This document shows, piece by piece, positions 17,833 through 26,932 of a stretch of 45,732 nt of DNA. The translations under genes and the position numbers were made by a program. This DNA comes from Helicobacter muridarum. Lineage in GTDB: Bacteria > Campylobacterota > Campylobacteria > Campylobacterales > Helicobacteraceae. A model generated the notes under the pieces. It was not told the origin of the DNA, did not search any database, and worked only from the letters and a program-made list of their open reading frames with translations. The stretch covers positions 1 to 45,732 of the forward strand of contig NZ_JRPD02000016.1 in NCBI RefSeq assembly GCF_000765805.2. The letters run 5' to 3'. The stretch's first letter is position 1. The number at the start of each line of letters is the position of its first letter.

Positions 17833-18735
17833 TTAATATAGAGTTATTTTGAATTGCTCATCTAATTTTTCATAACTTTTAGCAATCTCCGTAAAAATAG
17901 ATTCCATATTATTCAAGTAATCTTCATGGATAGGATTGATAATTACTACTCTAGCATTTATCTCACGAGCTAGCGTTTGGATATCTTTATTATTATGCTC
18001 GCTAAAGACTCGTTTAATTTGGAGTTTCTTTCCCTTTTTAATTAAGTTTAACATATCTGAGATTCCATATTTTTTGCCATGTTGTTGCAATGAGAGTTCA
18101 TCTAATCCATATTCATCAGCGAAGCTATCTAGTATCGGGTGATATACAATAAATTGTTTATGTGGCATTTGTTTTATTGTATCTAATATAGATATTTGTG
18201 TAGATTCTATTTTTTTTAGTAACAGCCCTAAGTTTTGCTTATAGAATTTTTCATTTTCATAATCAAGCTCATAAAGGCTTTCAGCAATAATCTTAGCAAT
18301 TTCCTTTGCATTTTCAAGGCTTGCCCAAATATGCATAGAATCTTTCCCTAACTTTTCTTGTATTAAAAGTATTTTTAGATTTGTATTAGCACTTTGTATT
18401 TTAGGTAGCCATATCTTTTCAAATGGCATTCCAATTCCAATAAACATATCTGATTTTGTTATAAGATTCATGATATTAAAGCTTGGCTCATAGCTTTCTG
18501 CATCTTTGTTTTTTGGAATAATATTTGTCGCTATCGCATTATCTTTCGCGATTTCTTGTATAAAGAAATTTATACTAGCAATGCTTGTAATGATTTTGAT
18601 AGGAGATGTTTGTTTACTTGTTGATTGTTGTGCAAAAGCAATATTACAATTTATAATAATATATATCAAACATTTAAGTAATGCAGATGATAGTGCATAT
18701 TTGTATAATGGGTTGATTTCAAAATTATTATTCAC
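17833..18735 (-). CDS. znuA: Metal ABC transporter substrate-binding protein (ZnuA-like)
   Basis: Periplasmic cluster A-I (ZnuA/TroA) binding protein, predicted to deliver zinc or manganese to the ABC-3 permease encoded at 13444-14271. I chose a GTG start at 18735 with AAAAGGAT upstream; this gives 300 residues with a late signal peptide (about 14-35, cleavage after AFA). Family motifs are KIITSIASINFFIQEI, SYEPS at 81-85, HIWASLENAK with His135 and FIVYHPILDSFADEYGL with His199. The first ligand position, usually a His in DPHxYEP, is Ser81 here, and the last acidic position is also changed, so metal binding may differ from ZnuA. It is separated from the rest of its transporter by two plus-strand genes and the surface-glycan pair. 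Confidence 0.78.
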   Translation of the reverse strand: MNNNFEINPLYKYALSSALLKCLIYIIINCNIAFAQQSTSKQTSPIKIITSIASINFFIQEIAKDNAIATNIIPKNKDAESYEPSFNIMNLITKSDMFIGIGMPFEKIWLPKIQSANTNLKILLIQEKLGKDSMHIWASLENAKEIAKIIAESLYELDYENEKFYKQNLGLLLKKIESTQISILDTIKQMPHKQFIVYHPILDSFADEYGLDELSLQQHGKKYGISDMLNLIKKGKKLQIKRVFSEHNNKDIQTLAREINARVVIINPIHEDYLNNMESIFTEIAKSYEKLDEQFKITLY

Positions 18736-18902
18736 GGCTATCCTTTTTACAACAAAATCCATCAAGTATTTTAGCAATTTTTTGCACGTTTCATTTCTAA
18801 AGTGCTAATGCTACTTATTATAAAATTGCATTTGGATTATTTATTTTAAGATAGAATTTTAGAATCTAAGCAATTTGGAATTTGATATTGTAAGGAGATG
18901 AC

Positions 18903-19424
18903 ATGGTTTTAGATGTTGTTCGTTATCCAAATAAAATATTAAGACAGGTTTCTAGTAAAGTGGTTGATTTTGATTCTGGTTTACATAATTTCCTAGATGA
19001 CATGTATGATACTATGATAGAACTTAATGGAGTTGGGATTGCTGCTATTCAAGTGGCAAATCCTATTCGCGCCTTGCTTGTTAATATTCCTAGGGAAGAT
19101 GAGATTCAATATAAAGATGATTTATTAGAGATTATTAATCCTGAAATTATTCAAGCAAATGGCATTATCATGTGGAATGAGGGTTGTTTATCTGTCCCTG
19201 GATTTTATGAAGAGATACAGAGATTTCAAAAAATTACTTTGCGCTATCAAAATCGATTTGGAAAGGTGAATGAAGAAGTATTCGAAGATTTTTTTGCTGT
19301 TGCTTTGCAGCATGAAATAGACCATTTGAATGGTATTTTGTTCGTAGATAAACTACCTCTACTGAAGCGTAAGAAGTTTGAAAAGGAGCTTAAAAAGAGG
19401 GAACGAGAGCATGCTGGTGTGTGA
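18903..19424 (+). CDS. def: Peptide deformylase
   Basis: Removes the formyl group from the N-terminal methionine of new proteins. All three family motifs are present in the 173-residue protein: GVGIAAIQ at 43-50, EGCLSVPG at 93-100 with metal ligand Cys95, and QHEIDHLNG with His137, Glu138 and His141. Iron is the likely native metal. The C-terminal stretch is highly charged (Lys/Glu/Arg), as in many members. AAGGAGAT precedes the ATG. It is transcribed away from znuA and is followed by rpmB after 77 bases, which has its own promoter-like element. Confidence 0.97.
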   Translation: MVLDVVRYPNKILRQVSSKVVDFDSGLHNFLDDMYDTMIELNGVGIAAIQVANPIRALLVNIPREDEIQYKDDLLEIINPEIIQANGIIMWNEGCLSVPGFYEEIQRFQKITLRYQNRFGKVNEEVFEDFFAVALQHEIDHLNGILFVDKLPLLKRKKFEKELKKREREHAGV

Positions 19425-19464
19425 TTAGATTATAGGCTTAAGTATATTGTAAGTATATATTAAA

Positions 19465-19470
19465 TATAAT
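19465..19470 (+). promoter_or_regulatory. TATAAT -10 element upstream of rpmB
   Basis: A perfect TATAAT hexamer 31 bases before the rpmB ATG, in an AT-rich stretch with no clear -35 box. It would allow rpmB to be expressed separately from def. Confidence 0.4.
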
Positions 19471-19501
19471 ACGAAGTTTATATTAGTTTCAGGAGATTGA
19501 T

Positions 19502-19699
19502 ATGTCAAGAAGATGCGATATTACTGGAAAAGGCGTTATGATAGGTAACAATGTAAGTCATGCTAATAATAAGACCAAGAGGAAATTAAAACCAAATCTT
19601 CGATCTATTAGAATTAAGCTTGAAAATGGAGAGACTTGCAAGATAAAAGTTGCTGCTTCTACACTTAGAACTCTCAAGAAATCTAAAAATAAATCCTAG
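19502..19699 (+). CDS. rpmB: Large-subunit ribosomal protein L28
   Basis: A 65-residue basic protein of the 50S subunit. The start [25 protein letters not shown] shows the L28 signature DITGKG and SHANN, and the C-terminus [12 protein letters not shown] is typical. Only two cysteines (Cys5 and Cys42) are present, so the four-cysteine zinc site of some L28 forms is absent here. AGGAG stands before the ATG at 19502. The following 211 bases to the end of yggS hold no other gene. Confidence 0.97.
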   Translation: MSRRCDITGKGVMIGNNVSHANNKTKRKLKPNLRSIRIKLENGETCKIKVAASTLRTLKKSKNKS

Positions 19700-19910
19700 T
19701 TCTTAGCTTATATTGCTGTTTTGTTGTTATGATTTTGCATCTTGTGGGATTAACTCACTTTGTAAGTATTTAGTATGTTTGCTTTTTATCTTTAGTTTTA
19801 GAAGTTAGATTTCTTATGTTGTTGTCTATGTTATATCAATCTAATAGGTAAGATGATGAAATTTCATATATAATTTATAGATGAATTTTATATTTATTCT
19901 ATTCATAGTA

Positions 19911-20645
19911 TTATTTGTTTCTCTTAAATATTTGAGAGCCTATACGTATGCAGTTGCTTCCTTCTGCTATAGCAATTTCATAATCATTGCTCATACCCAT
20001 AGATAATACATTAGCTCCATATTTTTTTAGATTGTCAAATAATTTCCAAGTAGTATGAAAACTATTAGCAATAAACTTTGATTGTTGTCTATCCTCTATG
20101 TGTGCTCCTATACACATGAGCCCGCGAAGCTTAATATTAGGACATTCTTGCTGTATTTGTAAATATGACTGTATGGCATCTTCAGGATAAAAACCTTGCT
20201 TGCTATCTTCTTTTGCGCTATTAATTTGTAATAATGCTTCAAGTCTTATATTTCGTATTTGTAGCCTTTTTTGCAATTCTTTAGCAAGTTTAATAGAGTG
20301 CAAAGATTGAATCATTGCAGGCATTGAATCAATCAACATGTTAATCTTATTAGTCTGCAATCTACCTATAAAGTGCCATGCAATTCTATAAAATGCTTCA
20401 TTATTGTATATGTTAGATTCTTCTAATAAGTGTTGCAAATTTTTCTTTTTATTTACTAAATCTTGCACTTTATTTTCTCCAAAATCCATTAAGCCAGTTT
20501 TATAGGCTTCATATATGTCTAACTCTGTGCTATATTTGCTTACTGCTATAAGTTTTATTGTTTCTTTTATGTTGTGAACTTGCTTTATATGGTCAATAGA
20601 TTCTAAGATATATGCCAAATTTGTTGCGATGTGGTTTTTTGTCAT
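19911..20645 (-). CDS. yggS: YggS/PLPBP-family pyridoxal phosphate homeostasis protein
   Basis: A 244-residue, single-domain barrel protein that binds pyridoxal phosphate and helps control vitamin B6 levels; no enzyme activity is known for the family. Lys37 in LIAVSKY is the residue that carries the cofactor. Further family motifs are FGENKVQ, WHFIGRLQTNK, LQINSAKEDSKQGF and the C-terminal RIGSQIF. AAGGAAAT precedes the ATG. It is divergent from pseI with 78 bases between the two starts. Confidence 0.93.
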   Translation of the reverse strand: MTKNHIATNLAYILESIDHIKQVHNIKETIKLIAVSKYSTELDIYEAYKTGLMDFGENKVQDLVNKKKNLQHLLEESNIYNNEAFYRIAWHFIGRLQTNKINMLIDSMPAMIQSLHSIKLAKELQKRLQIRNIRLEALLQINSAKEDSKQGFYPEDAIQSYLQIQQECPNIKLRGLMCIGAHIEDRQQSKFIANSFHTTWKLFDNLKKYGANVLSMGMSNDYEIAIAEGSNCIRIGSQIFKRNK

Positions 20646-20674
20646 TTATTTCCTTGATTAAGGTATATGCTATG

Positions 20675-20693
20675 ATTATAACAGAACTATAAT
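20675..20693. promoter_or_regulatory. Divergent -10 elements for yggS and pseI
   Basis: ATTATA at 20675-20680 reads as TATAAT on the minus strand toward yggS, and TATAAT at 20688-20693 reads on the plus strand toward pseI, whose ATG is 31 bases further on. The two divergent promoters would nearly overlap. Confidence 0.45.
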
Positions 20694-20723
20694 ATTTTTA
20701 ATCCTAATTTAAGTGAGCAGTCA

Positions 20724-21905
20724 ATGAATACAGTTCCATTTATCGTTGCAGAGCTAAGTGCTAATCATAATCAAGTGCTAGATCTAGCCTTAAAAACAGT
20801 TGAAGCTGCAGCAAAGAGTGGAGCACATGCAATCAAGTTGCAAACCTATAAGTCTAGCTGTTTAACTTTGCCATATCGTAATGAATCTTTTCGTATAAAA
20901 AATGGGATATGGAAGGATAAATATCTATGTGATCTTTATAATGATGCGCAAATGCCATGGCATTGGCATAAGGAAATATTTAGTTTTGCAAAATCTCTAG
21001 GCATGGTTGCTTTTAGCTCGCCCTTTAGCATTGAAGGCGTAGAATTTCTAGAAATGCTTGATTGTCCTATCTATAAGATTGCTAGTTTTGAAGTAATGCA
21101 TGTTCCTCTATTAAGAGCTATTGCACAAACAAAAAAGCCTGTGATTCTCTCGCTTGGAGTTGCTAGTGATATAGAGATAGAATATGCCTTAGAGATTCTA
21201 AGTGAAAATGCATCTAAGACAATTTTATATTGTATATCTGATTATCCAACTAAGATTCAAGATGTTGATTTGTCTAATATATTTTGTTTGCAAAAAAAGT
21301 GGGAAAAATATGACGTAAGAGTTGGATTATCAGATCATACATTGGGCATAACAGTGCCTATTGTAGCAACTATGTGTGGTATTAGTATGATAGAAAAACA
21401 TTTTATACTAGATAGAAAACTAGGCGGAGTTGATAGTCAATTTAGTTTAAATACAGATGAATTTAAACAAATCGTTGAAAGTGTTTATGAGACATGTATT
21501 TTATCTGAAAAACTAAAGCAAAATCCATATATCTTTCAATCTATAGGAGTTGACTTTAAGCAAAATAATTATGTACATACAGATTTTAAGGCTGATTGTA
21601 GCTTTGAATCTAATCAAAATTCCATACAGGATTTAAGATCTAGTTTAAATATTAATGATAAAGCAAAAAGCTATTATCCACATAAAGATCCAACATTGCA
21701 AGGCAAGAAAGGTAGAGAATTTGCTAGAAGTCTATTTGTTTTACATGATGTCAAAAAAGGAGATATATTAACTATGGATAATATAGCCTGCGTAAGACCA
21801 TCAAATGGTCTATCACCATTAAGAATAGATTCTATATTGGGTAAAAGTTTTAGCCAAGATGTAAAGGGTGGAACAGCCTTAAATGATTCTTATATAGCTT
21901 TGTAG
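20724..21905 (+). CDS. pseI: Pseudaminic acid synthase
   Basis: Condenses a 6-deoxy-diacetamido hexose with phosphoenolpyruvate to make pseudaminic acid, the nonulosonic acid that decorates flagellin in Helicobacter and Campylobacter. The NeuB-type barrel covers residues 1-270 (AELSANHNQ, AIKLQTY, FSSPFS, GLSDHTLG, MIEKHF), and the C-terminal SAF antifreeze-like domain (FARSLFVLHDVKKGD, CVRPSNGLSP) lies at about 331-390. The protein has 393 residues, some 45-50 more than usual, because a polar insertion at about 277-325 joins the two domains. The ribosome binding site is weak (AAGTGAG). No other pse gene is adjacent. Confidence 0.93.
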   Translation: MNTVPFIVAELSANHNQVLDLALKTVEAAAKSGAHAIKLQTYKSSCLTLPYRNESFRIKNGIWKDKYLCDLYNDAQMPWHWHKEIFSFAKSLGMVAFSSPFSIEGVEFLEMLDCPIYKIASFEVMHVPLLRAIAQTKKPVILSLGVASDIEIEYALEILSENASKTILYCISDYPTKIQDVDLSNIFCLQKKWEKYDVRVGLSDHTLGITVPIVATMCGISMIEKHFILDRKLGGVDSQFSLNTDEFKQIVESVYETCILSEKLKQNPYIFQSIGVDFKQNNYVHTDFKADCSFESNQNSIQDLRSSLNINDKAKSYYPHKDPTLQGKKGREFARSLFVLHDVKKGDILTMDNIACVRPSNGLSPLRIDSILGKSFSQDVKGGTALNDSYIAL

Positions 21906-22034
21906 GCAATTTATTAAAACCTTACGAAATAGTAATATAATAATATTATATACGATATTATGTAAAACATTTTTATCTATTTTTAAAAAAATATAGCTAA
22001 AATATATGCTTAATCTCTGAAATGGGGGTAAACA

Positions 22035-22352
22035 ATGCGGGGTAAATATTCTGATTCTAATGAGATGTCTCTTGAAGCCTCTAACGAAGTAGAGTTGGCA
22101 ACTCCTAAAATGCAAGAAATCACTATATTAAATGATGACTATACTAGTATGGGTTTTGTGATCAGGTTGCTCATGCATATTTTCGATAAAAGCATGATAG
22201 ATGCTCAAAATATAGCTCAATATGTTCATAATACAGGTGAGGGAAGTTGCGGAATCTATCCATACGACATAGCAGAACTTAAGTATGCAATGGCAACTAA
22301 TTTTGTGCGAGATAATGGCATGCCATTGAGATTGATTCTTCGCGATGTCTAG
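22035..22352 (+). CDS. clpS: ClpS adaptor protein
   Basis: Adaptor that binds proteins with N-degron residues and delivers them to ClpAP. The 105-residue protein has a flexible 28-residue N-terminus followed by the fold motifs ITILNDDYTSMGFVIRLL and NTGEGSCGIYPYDIAELK. The NDD/YT residues and the helix with Met and Val line the N-degron pocket. A GGGGGT ribosome binding site precedes the ATG. clpA starts 33 bases downstream, so the two form an operon. Confidence 0.95.
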   Translation: MRGKYSDSNEMSLEASNEVELATPKMQEITILNDDYTSMGFVIRLLMHIFDKSMIDAQNIAQYVHNTGEGSCGIYPYDIAELKYAMATNFVRDNGMPLRLILRDV

Positions 22353-22385
22353 TATGTTGATGTGTTAATATTTTAAGGAGTTTCT

Positions 22386-24932
22386 ATGGGTAGCACAAGT
22401 AAAATAAATGAAAATTTGGGATTCATTTTGCAAAAGGCATTAGGCTTAGTGGAGGAATTACATCAAGATATAATGACTGTTGAACATGTATTTTATTCTC
22501 TATTAGAGCATCCTTTAGGTGGTGAAATGGTAATGGCTATTGGCGGAAATGTTCCAAATCTAATGGAATCTACTGTTACATATTTGGATAAATATATTCC
22601 CAAGGCAAAACAACTTAAGCAATTAGAGGGACCAAGTCAAACGTTGGCATTTTCTCGTGTATTTGATCAAATGATAATTCATGCCCAATCTGCTAATAAA
22701 TCCATTATTGGCATTGGTGATTTTCTTGTTGCGTTAATGAAAGAAACAGATTGTTATGCTTCCCAGCTATTAAGATCGCAGGGTATAGAGATTGATGATG
22801 TTATGCGTATTGCTGTAGAATTTGATGAGGACAAAAGAGAGCGAGAGAAGCATTCTAAAGGCTCTCTTAGCAATCTTGAGAAATATGCCAAAAATCTTAA
22901 CAAGATAGCAAAAGAAGGAAAAATTGACCCGCTTATAGGTAGAGAATATGAAATTAATCAAATAGCTCAAGTACTTTGTAGAAGGAAGAAAAACAATCCT
23001 ATACTTCTTGGTGAGGCTGGAGTAGGAAAGAGTGCCATAGTTGAAGGATTGGCATTAAGGATTGTAGAAGGCAATGTGCCTAAAAAATTGCTTGATAGTG
23101 TTATTTATGCTATTGATGTTAGTTCTGTTATAGCAGGGACAAAGTATCGTGGAGAATTTGAAACTAGAATCAAGAAGATTCTTGCAGAGATTGAAAATGA
23201 TGAAAACACTATAATTTTCTTTGATGAAATTCATATGATTGTTGGGGCTGGACAATCCCATAATGGTAGTATGGATTTTTCGAATTTGCTAAAGCCTATG
23301 CTAAGCTCTGGTAAATTGCGTTGTATAGGAGCAACAACTATAAGCGAATACAAAACATCATTTGATAAAGATAAAGCATTGGCGCGTAGATTCACACAGA
23401 TCAAAATTGATGAACCAAGTGAAGAAGAATGCTTGAAAATCATACAAAAGATTGCACCTATTTATGAAAGATTCCATAATGTAACCTATGAAGAAGATGC
23501 CCTAAAGGCTTGTGTAACTTTATCTGCAAAATATATTAGCGAGAAGCATTTGCCTGATAAAGCAATAGATTTGTTAGATGAAGCTGGTGCAAAGGCGCAG
23601 TTAAATGAATATACTTTAAAGCAACAGATAAACCTAAGTCAAACCTTTATGAGTGGTGTAAAAAATGATGCGAAAGATGCAAGTAATGCAAGGAGTTCTA
23701 ATGATGATTTGCCATCAAAATCAGATTTTGAGCTAGATAGAGAGCAATCTAGTGATGGCATTGCAAATGGTTTATCTAAAGATTATGCTTTGACTCCATT
23801 GGAGTTAAAAGAAATCGATTCGGAGAAGAAGCAAGATTCAAAGATTTATCGCTACGAGCCTGTCAAGGGTATAGTTGGCAATAGTGCGAAAGCTGAATCT
23901 AATCATAAACCACAGATTGATTTTATGAAAAATACGCATAAGGTAATTACTCAAAATCATATAGAATTGCTTATGTCTGATATTACTAACATTCCTAAAT
24001 CTACGATTAACGCAAATGAAAGCAGTTTATTGAAGAATCTAGATAAATTATTGAAGAAGCGCATATTTTCTCAAGATGCTGCCATTGAAAAAATTGTAGA
24101 AAAAATTACCATTAACAAGGCTGGGCTAAGTGAACTTAATCGTCCAATTGCTAGCTTTCTTTTCACTGGTCCATCTGGTGTTGGCAAGACGGAGTTAAGT
24201 AAAGAATTGGCAAGAATACTTGGTATAAAGTTTGAACGTATTGATATGAGTGAATATATGGAGCCTCATAGTATTAGTAAACTAATTGGATCTCCTGCTG
24301 GTTATGTTGGCTATGATGAGGGTGGTTTGCTTGTCAATAAAATTCGTGTGAATCCGCATTGCGTTTTATTGCTTGATGAAATTGAGAAAGCTCATAGTGA
24401 TGTTTATAATATATTATTACAAATTATGGATTCTGCTACGCTTACAGATAATCAAAACAATAAGGCTGATTTTAAAAATGTTATACTCATAATGACTACT
24501 AATGCTGGAAGTAAAGAAGGAAATTCTATGGGATTTCTTGATACTACTCCTAACCGTTCAGATAAGGCAATAAAGGATACATTTAGCCCAGAGTTTCGGA
24601 GTAGGCTTGATGCCGTGATTGTATTTAAGCAACTTGGCATTTATGACATGCAAAGAATTGCTGATAAATATATTTCAGATCTTAATGCTACATTAAAAGA
24701 GAGATGTGTTACACTTAAGTTACTTCCTAAAGCAGCAAAATTTATAGCACAAAGCTCCATTGATGCTGCTCTTGGTGCTAGAGAGATTAAAAAGATTATT
24801 GATAGCGTAATTAAATTACCATTAGGTAAAGAAATATTATTTGGCAAATTGCGCAAGGGTGGAGCTGTAAATATTACAGTAAAAAAGAATGAATTAGCTT
24901 TGGAGATTATTGAGGATAAAGTTTTAGTTTAA
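22386..24932 (+). CDS. clpA: ClpA, ATPase subunit of the ClpAP protease
   Basis: Unfolds protein substrates and feeds them to ClpP. The 848-residue protein has the double Clp N domain (1-145), AAA-1 with Walker A GEAGVGKS at 209-216 and FFDE at 278-281, and AAA-2 with Walker A GPSGVGKT at 595-602 and LLLDE at 661-665. The sequence between AAA-1 and the start of AAA-2 contains about 95 extra charged, low-complexity residues (about 409-515) not seen in Escherichia coli ClpA. The ClpP-contact loop reads MGF at 715-717 where IGL/IGF is usual. AAGGAG precedes the ATG. A strong terminator follows. Confidence 0.95.
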   Translation: MGSTSKINENLGFILQKALGLVEELHQDIMTVEHVFYSLLEHPLGGEMVMAIGGNVPNLMESTVTYLDKYIPKAKQLKQLEGPSQTLAFSRVFDQMIIHAQSANKSIIGIGDFLVALMKETDCYASQLLRSQGIEIDDVMRIAVEFDEDKREREKHSKGSLSNLEKYAKNLNKIAKEGKIDPLIGREYEINQIAQVLCRRKKNNPILLGEAGVGKSAIVEGLALRIVEGNVPKKLLDSVIYAIDVSSVIAGTKYRGEFETRIKKILAEIENDENTIIFFDEIHMIVGAGQSHNGSMDFSNLLKPMLSSGKLRCIGATTISEYKTSFDKDKALARRFTQIKIDEPSEEECLKIIQKIAPIYERFHNVTYEEDALKACVTLSAKYISEKHLPDKAIDLLDEAGAKAQLNEYTLKQQINLSQTFMSGVKNDAKDASNARSSNDDLPSKSDFELDREQSSDGIANGLSKDYALTPLELKEIDSEKKQDSKIYRYEPVKGIVGNSAKAESNHKPQIDFMKNTHKVITQNHIELLMSDITNIPKSTINANESSLLKNLDKLLKKRIFSQDAAIEKIVEKITINKAGLSELNRPIASFLFTGPSGVGKTELSKELARILGIKFERIDMSEYMEPHSISKLIGSPAGYVGYDEGGLLVNKIRVNPHCVLLLDEIEKAHSDVYNILLQIMDSATLTDNQNNKADFKNVILIMTTNAGSKEGNSMGFLDTTPNRSDKAIKDTFSPEFRSRLDAVIVFKQLGIYDMQRIADKYISDLNATLKERCVTLKLLPKAAKFIAQSSIDAALGAREIKKIIDSVIKLPLGKEILFGKLRKGGAVNITVKKNELALEIIEDKVLV

Positions 24933-25024
24933 TAGGCTTATCTATTATATTTTTTGTGTTGTATATTAGGTGTTTTTGGGATATTTTATAATAAACAATA
25001 AATCTATATTTTCTTGTCATTTAT

Positions 25025-25064
25025 GATATAAAGTAATAAAGCATTTATTGCTTTATATCTTTTT
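25025..25064 (+). terminator. Intrinsic terminator after clpA
   Basis: GATATAAAG pairs with CTTTATATC, then after a T-G wobble AATAAA pairs with TTTATT, closed by a GCA loop, giving a stem of 16 pairs at 25025-25059. A run of five T follows at once (25060-25064). It lies 93 bases past the clpA stop and is the clearest terminator in the window. Confidence 0.85.
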
Positions 25065-25283
25065 ATTATGGTTTATTGCATATTAAAATATGTGGATATA
25101 TTTTATCTTTATCAAATGTTCAACATAATAATCAAATATTCAGATATTATTTTTGAATAAAGCAAATTACTTCTCATTATTTACTAATGTTATCAAAATA
25201 TTCATTTATAGAATTTATTAGTAAGCAAAAGTATAATGTTGTTTGGGTTTTTTGTAATGCATTGTGTTTTATCAAGGATTGTT

Positions 25284-25937
25284 ATGCAGCTTTTTTATTC
25301 TCATGGATTTCATTCTTCTCGTAATTGTCTTAGCTATTTACGTATTTGTGAGGGATTAAAAGTATCACCAATTCAGCTTATTTATGACAATGGAGCAGAC
25401 TTTAGGGAAAATCTATTTATGCTTAAGAATCAACTACTAGATTCCAATCCTAGTAAACATTTTGGCTTTATCGGTAATTCTTTGGGGGCATTTTATCTTT
25501 GGCAACTTATGCTTTATTCTAGTGAGTTAAAAATCCCTATGCCTAGTACCTTTATATTCTTTAATCCAGTCTTTGAGCCATTAGCACAGCTTAAAAAATA
25601 TATTGATATTCCGCAGATAAACACAACTACACAGGACACCTTTACGCTTACTCGAGCTAATTGGGAAAGTTATGCACATTATTTATGTATGCCATTGTCA
25701 AGAAATGCTAATAGACAAGATAATCATATAAGTAAATCTATAGAGAACAATATAGATAAATTTAGTGAATATGGGGGAATTGTTTGTTTTAGTTATGGAG
25801 ATAAGCTTATTGATTGGCATGTTTCGCAAGCATATTGGAAAAATCATGCAAATATTTTGCATATACAAGGTGATCATGTAATTGTTGATTTTACTCCTCT
25901 TTTGGAATCTATTAGACCATTTTTATTTAATAAGTGA
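25284..25937 (+). CDS. YqiA/UPF0227-like alpha/beta hydrolase
   Basis: A 217-residue predicted esterase of the alpha/beta-hydrolase fold. LFYSHGFHSS forms the oxyanion strand, GNSLG at 64-68 supplies the nucleophile Ser66, and the late GDKLIDW and QGDHVIVDF give the Asp and His of the triad. This layout resembles the YqiA/YcfP family of small esterases. I chose the ATG at 25284, preceded by AAGGA; a longer frame from 25236 lacks a signal. Natural substrate unknown. The gene is preceded by the clpA terminator and followed by the Sel1 protein after 110 bases, so it probably has its own promoter, but none is clear. Confidence 0.7.
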   Translation: MQLFYSHGFHSSRNCLSYLRICEGLKVSPIQLIYDNGADFRENLFMLKNQLLDSNPSKHFGFIGNSLGAFYLWQLMLYSSELKIPMPSTFIFFNPVFEPLAQLKKYIDIPQINTTTQDTFTLTRANWESYAHYLCMPLSRNANRQDNHISKSIENNIDKFSEYGGIVCFSYGDKLIDWHVSQAYWKNHANILHIQGDHVIVDFTPLLESIRPFLFNK

Positions 25938-26047
25938 AATTTAATCTATTCTATTTATTTTTGCATTCTAAAAATTGTTGTATTTTTATTGCTTACACTA
26001 TCTATTTGTTATTATCATTTTGGCTTGTTTTATACTAAGGGTTATAT

Positions 26048-26689
26048 ATGATGAGAAATGCTCTGTTTTGTGTTTTTCTATGCTTGTTCTGTGTTAGGGC
26101 TAATTCTGTATCCACAAAGCTAACATCAAGTCAAGAGAAAGAAGCAATAGTTAGATGTGCCAATTATCATTTATATTACTGTGAATTACTGATCAATCAA
26201 GGCGTCCAAAGTGTAAAATCTTGCAATGCGCGCACAGAGTGCGAATTTATAGGTTGGCTGTACTTGCAAACGCAAGAATATGAGCTATCCATACCATATT
26301 TATATAAAGCTTGTATGGCAAATAACTTTGAGTCATGCAACAATCTTGGAATTAGCTATCAGAGGTTAAATAACTATAAAAAGACTAAGAAATTCTATAA
26401 GTTTGGTTGTGATAATGGGTATATCATTTCCTGCTATAACCTAGCCACGTTATATTATGAGGGGCTTGGTGTGAGACGTAATTATAAATATGCTAATGAG
26501 TTGTATAAAAAAGTTTGCAATTTTAATCAGGGGATAGGTTGCTTACATCTGGCTATATCATATGCCAATGGGCATGGAGTAACAAAGGATATTGACAATG
26601 CTCGTTCATTATTTAATATGGCTTGTATACTTGGAAATAATGAAGGTTGTAATTTTTATGATGAATATAAGGAAGAGGAGCTACAATAG
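26048..26689 (+). CDS. Secreted Sel1-repeat protein of the Hcp (Helicobacter cysteine-rich) type
   Basis: A 213-residue exported protein with a signal peptide (1-19) and Sel1-like helical repeats. Cysteine pairs eight residues apart recur at 89/97, 121/129, 157/165 and 193/201; the last three pairs are exactly 36 residues apart, as in the disulphide-stitched repeats of Hcp proteins. Further cysteines at 37, 45, 59 and 65 suggest an additional degenerate repeat. Motifs such as YNLATLYYEGLGVRRNY and YANGHGVTKDIDNA are typical Sel1 loops. Hcp proteins have been reported to bind beta-lactams or interact with the host immune system, but that is family knowledge. The start is uncertain between two ATG codons (26048, 26051); AAGGG lies upstream. 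Confidence 0.85.
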   Translation: MMRNALFCVFLCLFCVRANSVSTKLTSSQEKEAIVRCANYHLYYCELLINQGVQSVKSCNARTECEFIGWLYLQTQEYELSIPYLYKACMANNFESCNNLGISYQRLNNYKKTKKFYKFGCDNGYIISCYNLATLYYEGLGVRRNYKYANELYKKVCNFNQGIGCLHLAISYANGHGVTKDIDNARSLFNMACILGNNEGCNFYDEYKEEELQ

Positions 26690-26767
26690 TGATAATTTTA
26701 TCTTTAATAATTATTTATTTTAACTATTCTTTGCAAAAATATTTTTAAGAGTTTATTCTATCTAAAG

Positions 26768-26853
26768 TTAGAATTTAGCGATTGCTTTTAATTCTAAATG
26801 AAGACATCTCCAATAATAGCTATTTGTTTATTATTTTGTGGGGCTTAAGCCCC
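26768..26853. terminator. Hairpins between convergent genes
   Basis: TTAGAATT (26768-26775) pairs with AATTCTAA (26790-26797), and a separate GC-rich palindrome GGGGCTTAAGCCCC occupies 26840-26853. The region lies between the stops of the Sel1 gene (plus) and the OMP gene (minus), where bidirectional termination is needed. Neither has a long T run, so both are probable rather than proven. Confidence 0.45.
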
Positions 26854-26932
26854 TTAGTTGCTGTATTAACAAAATCATAGTTGATCTATATATTCTCTTT
26901 TGAGTTTTTATGATTGAATCAAACTTTTATGC

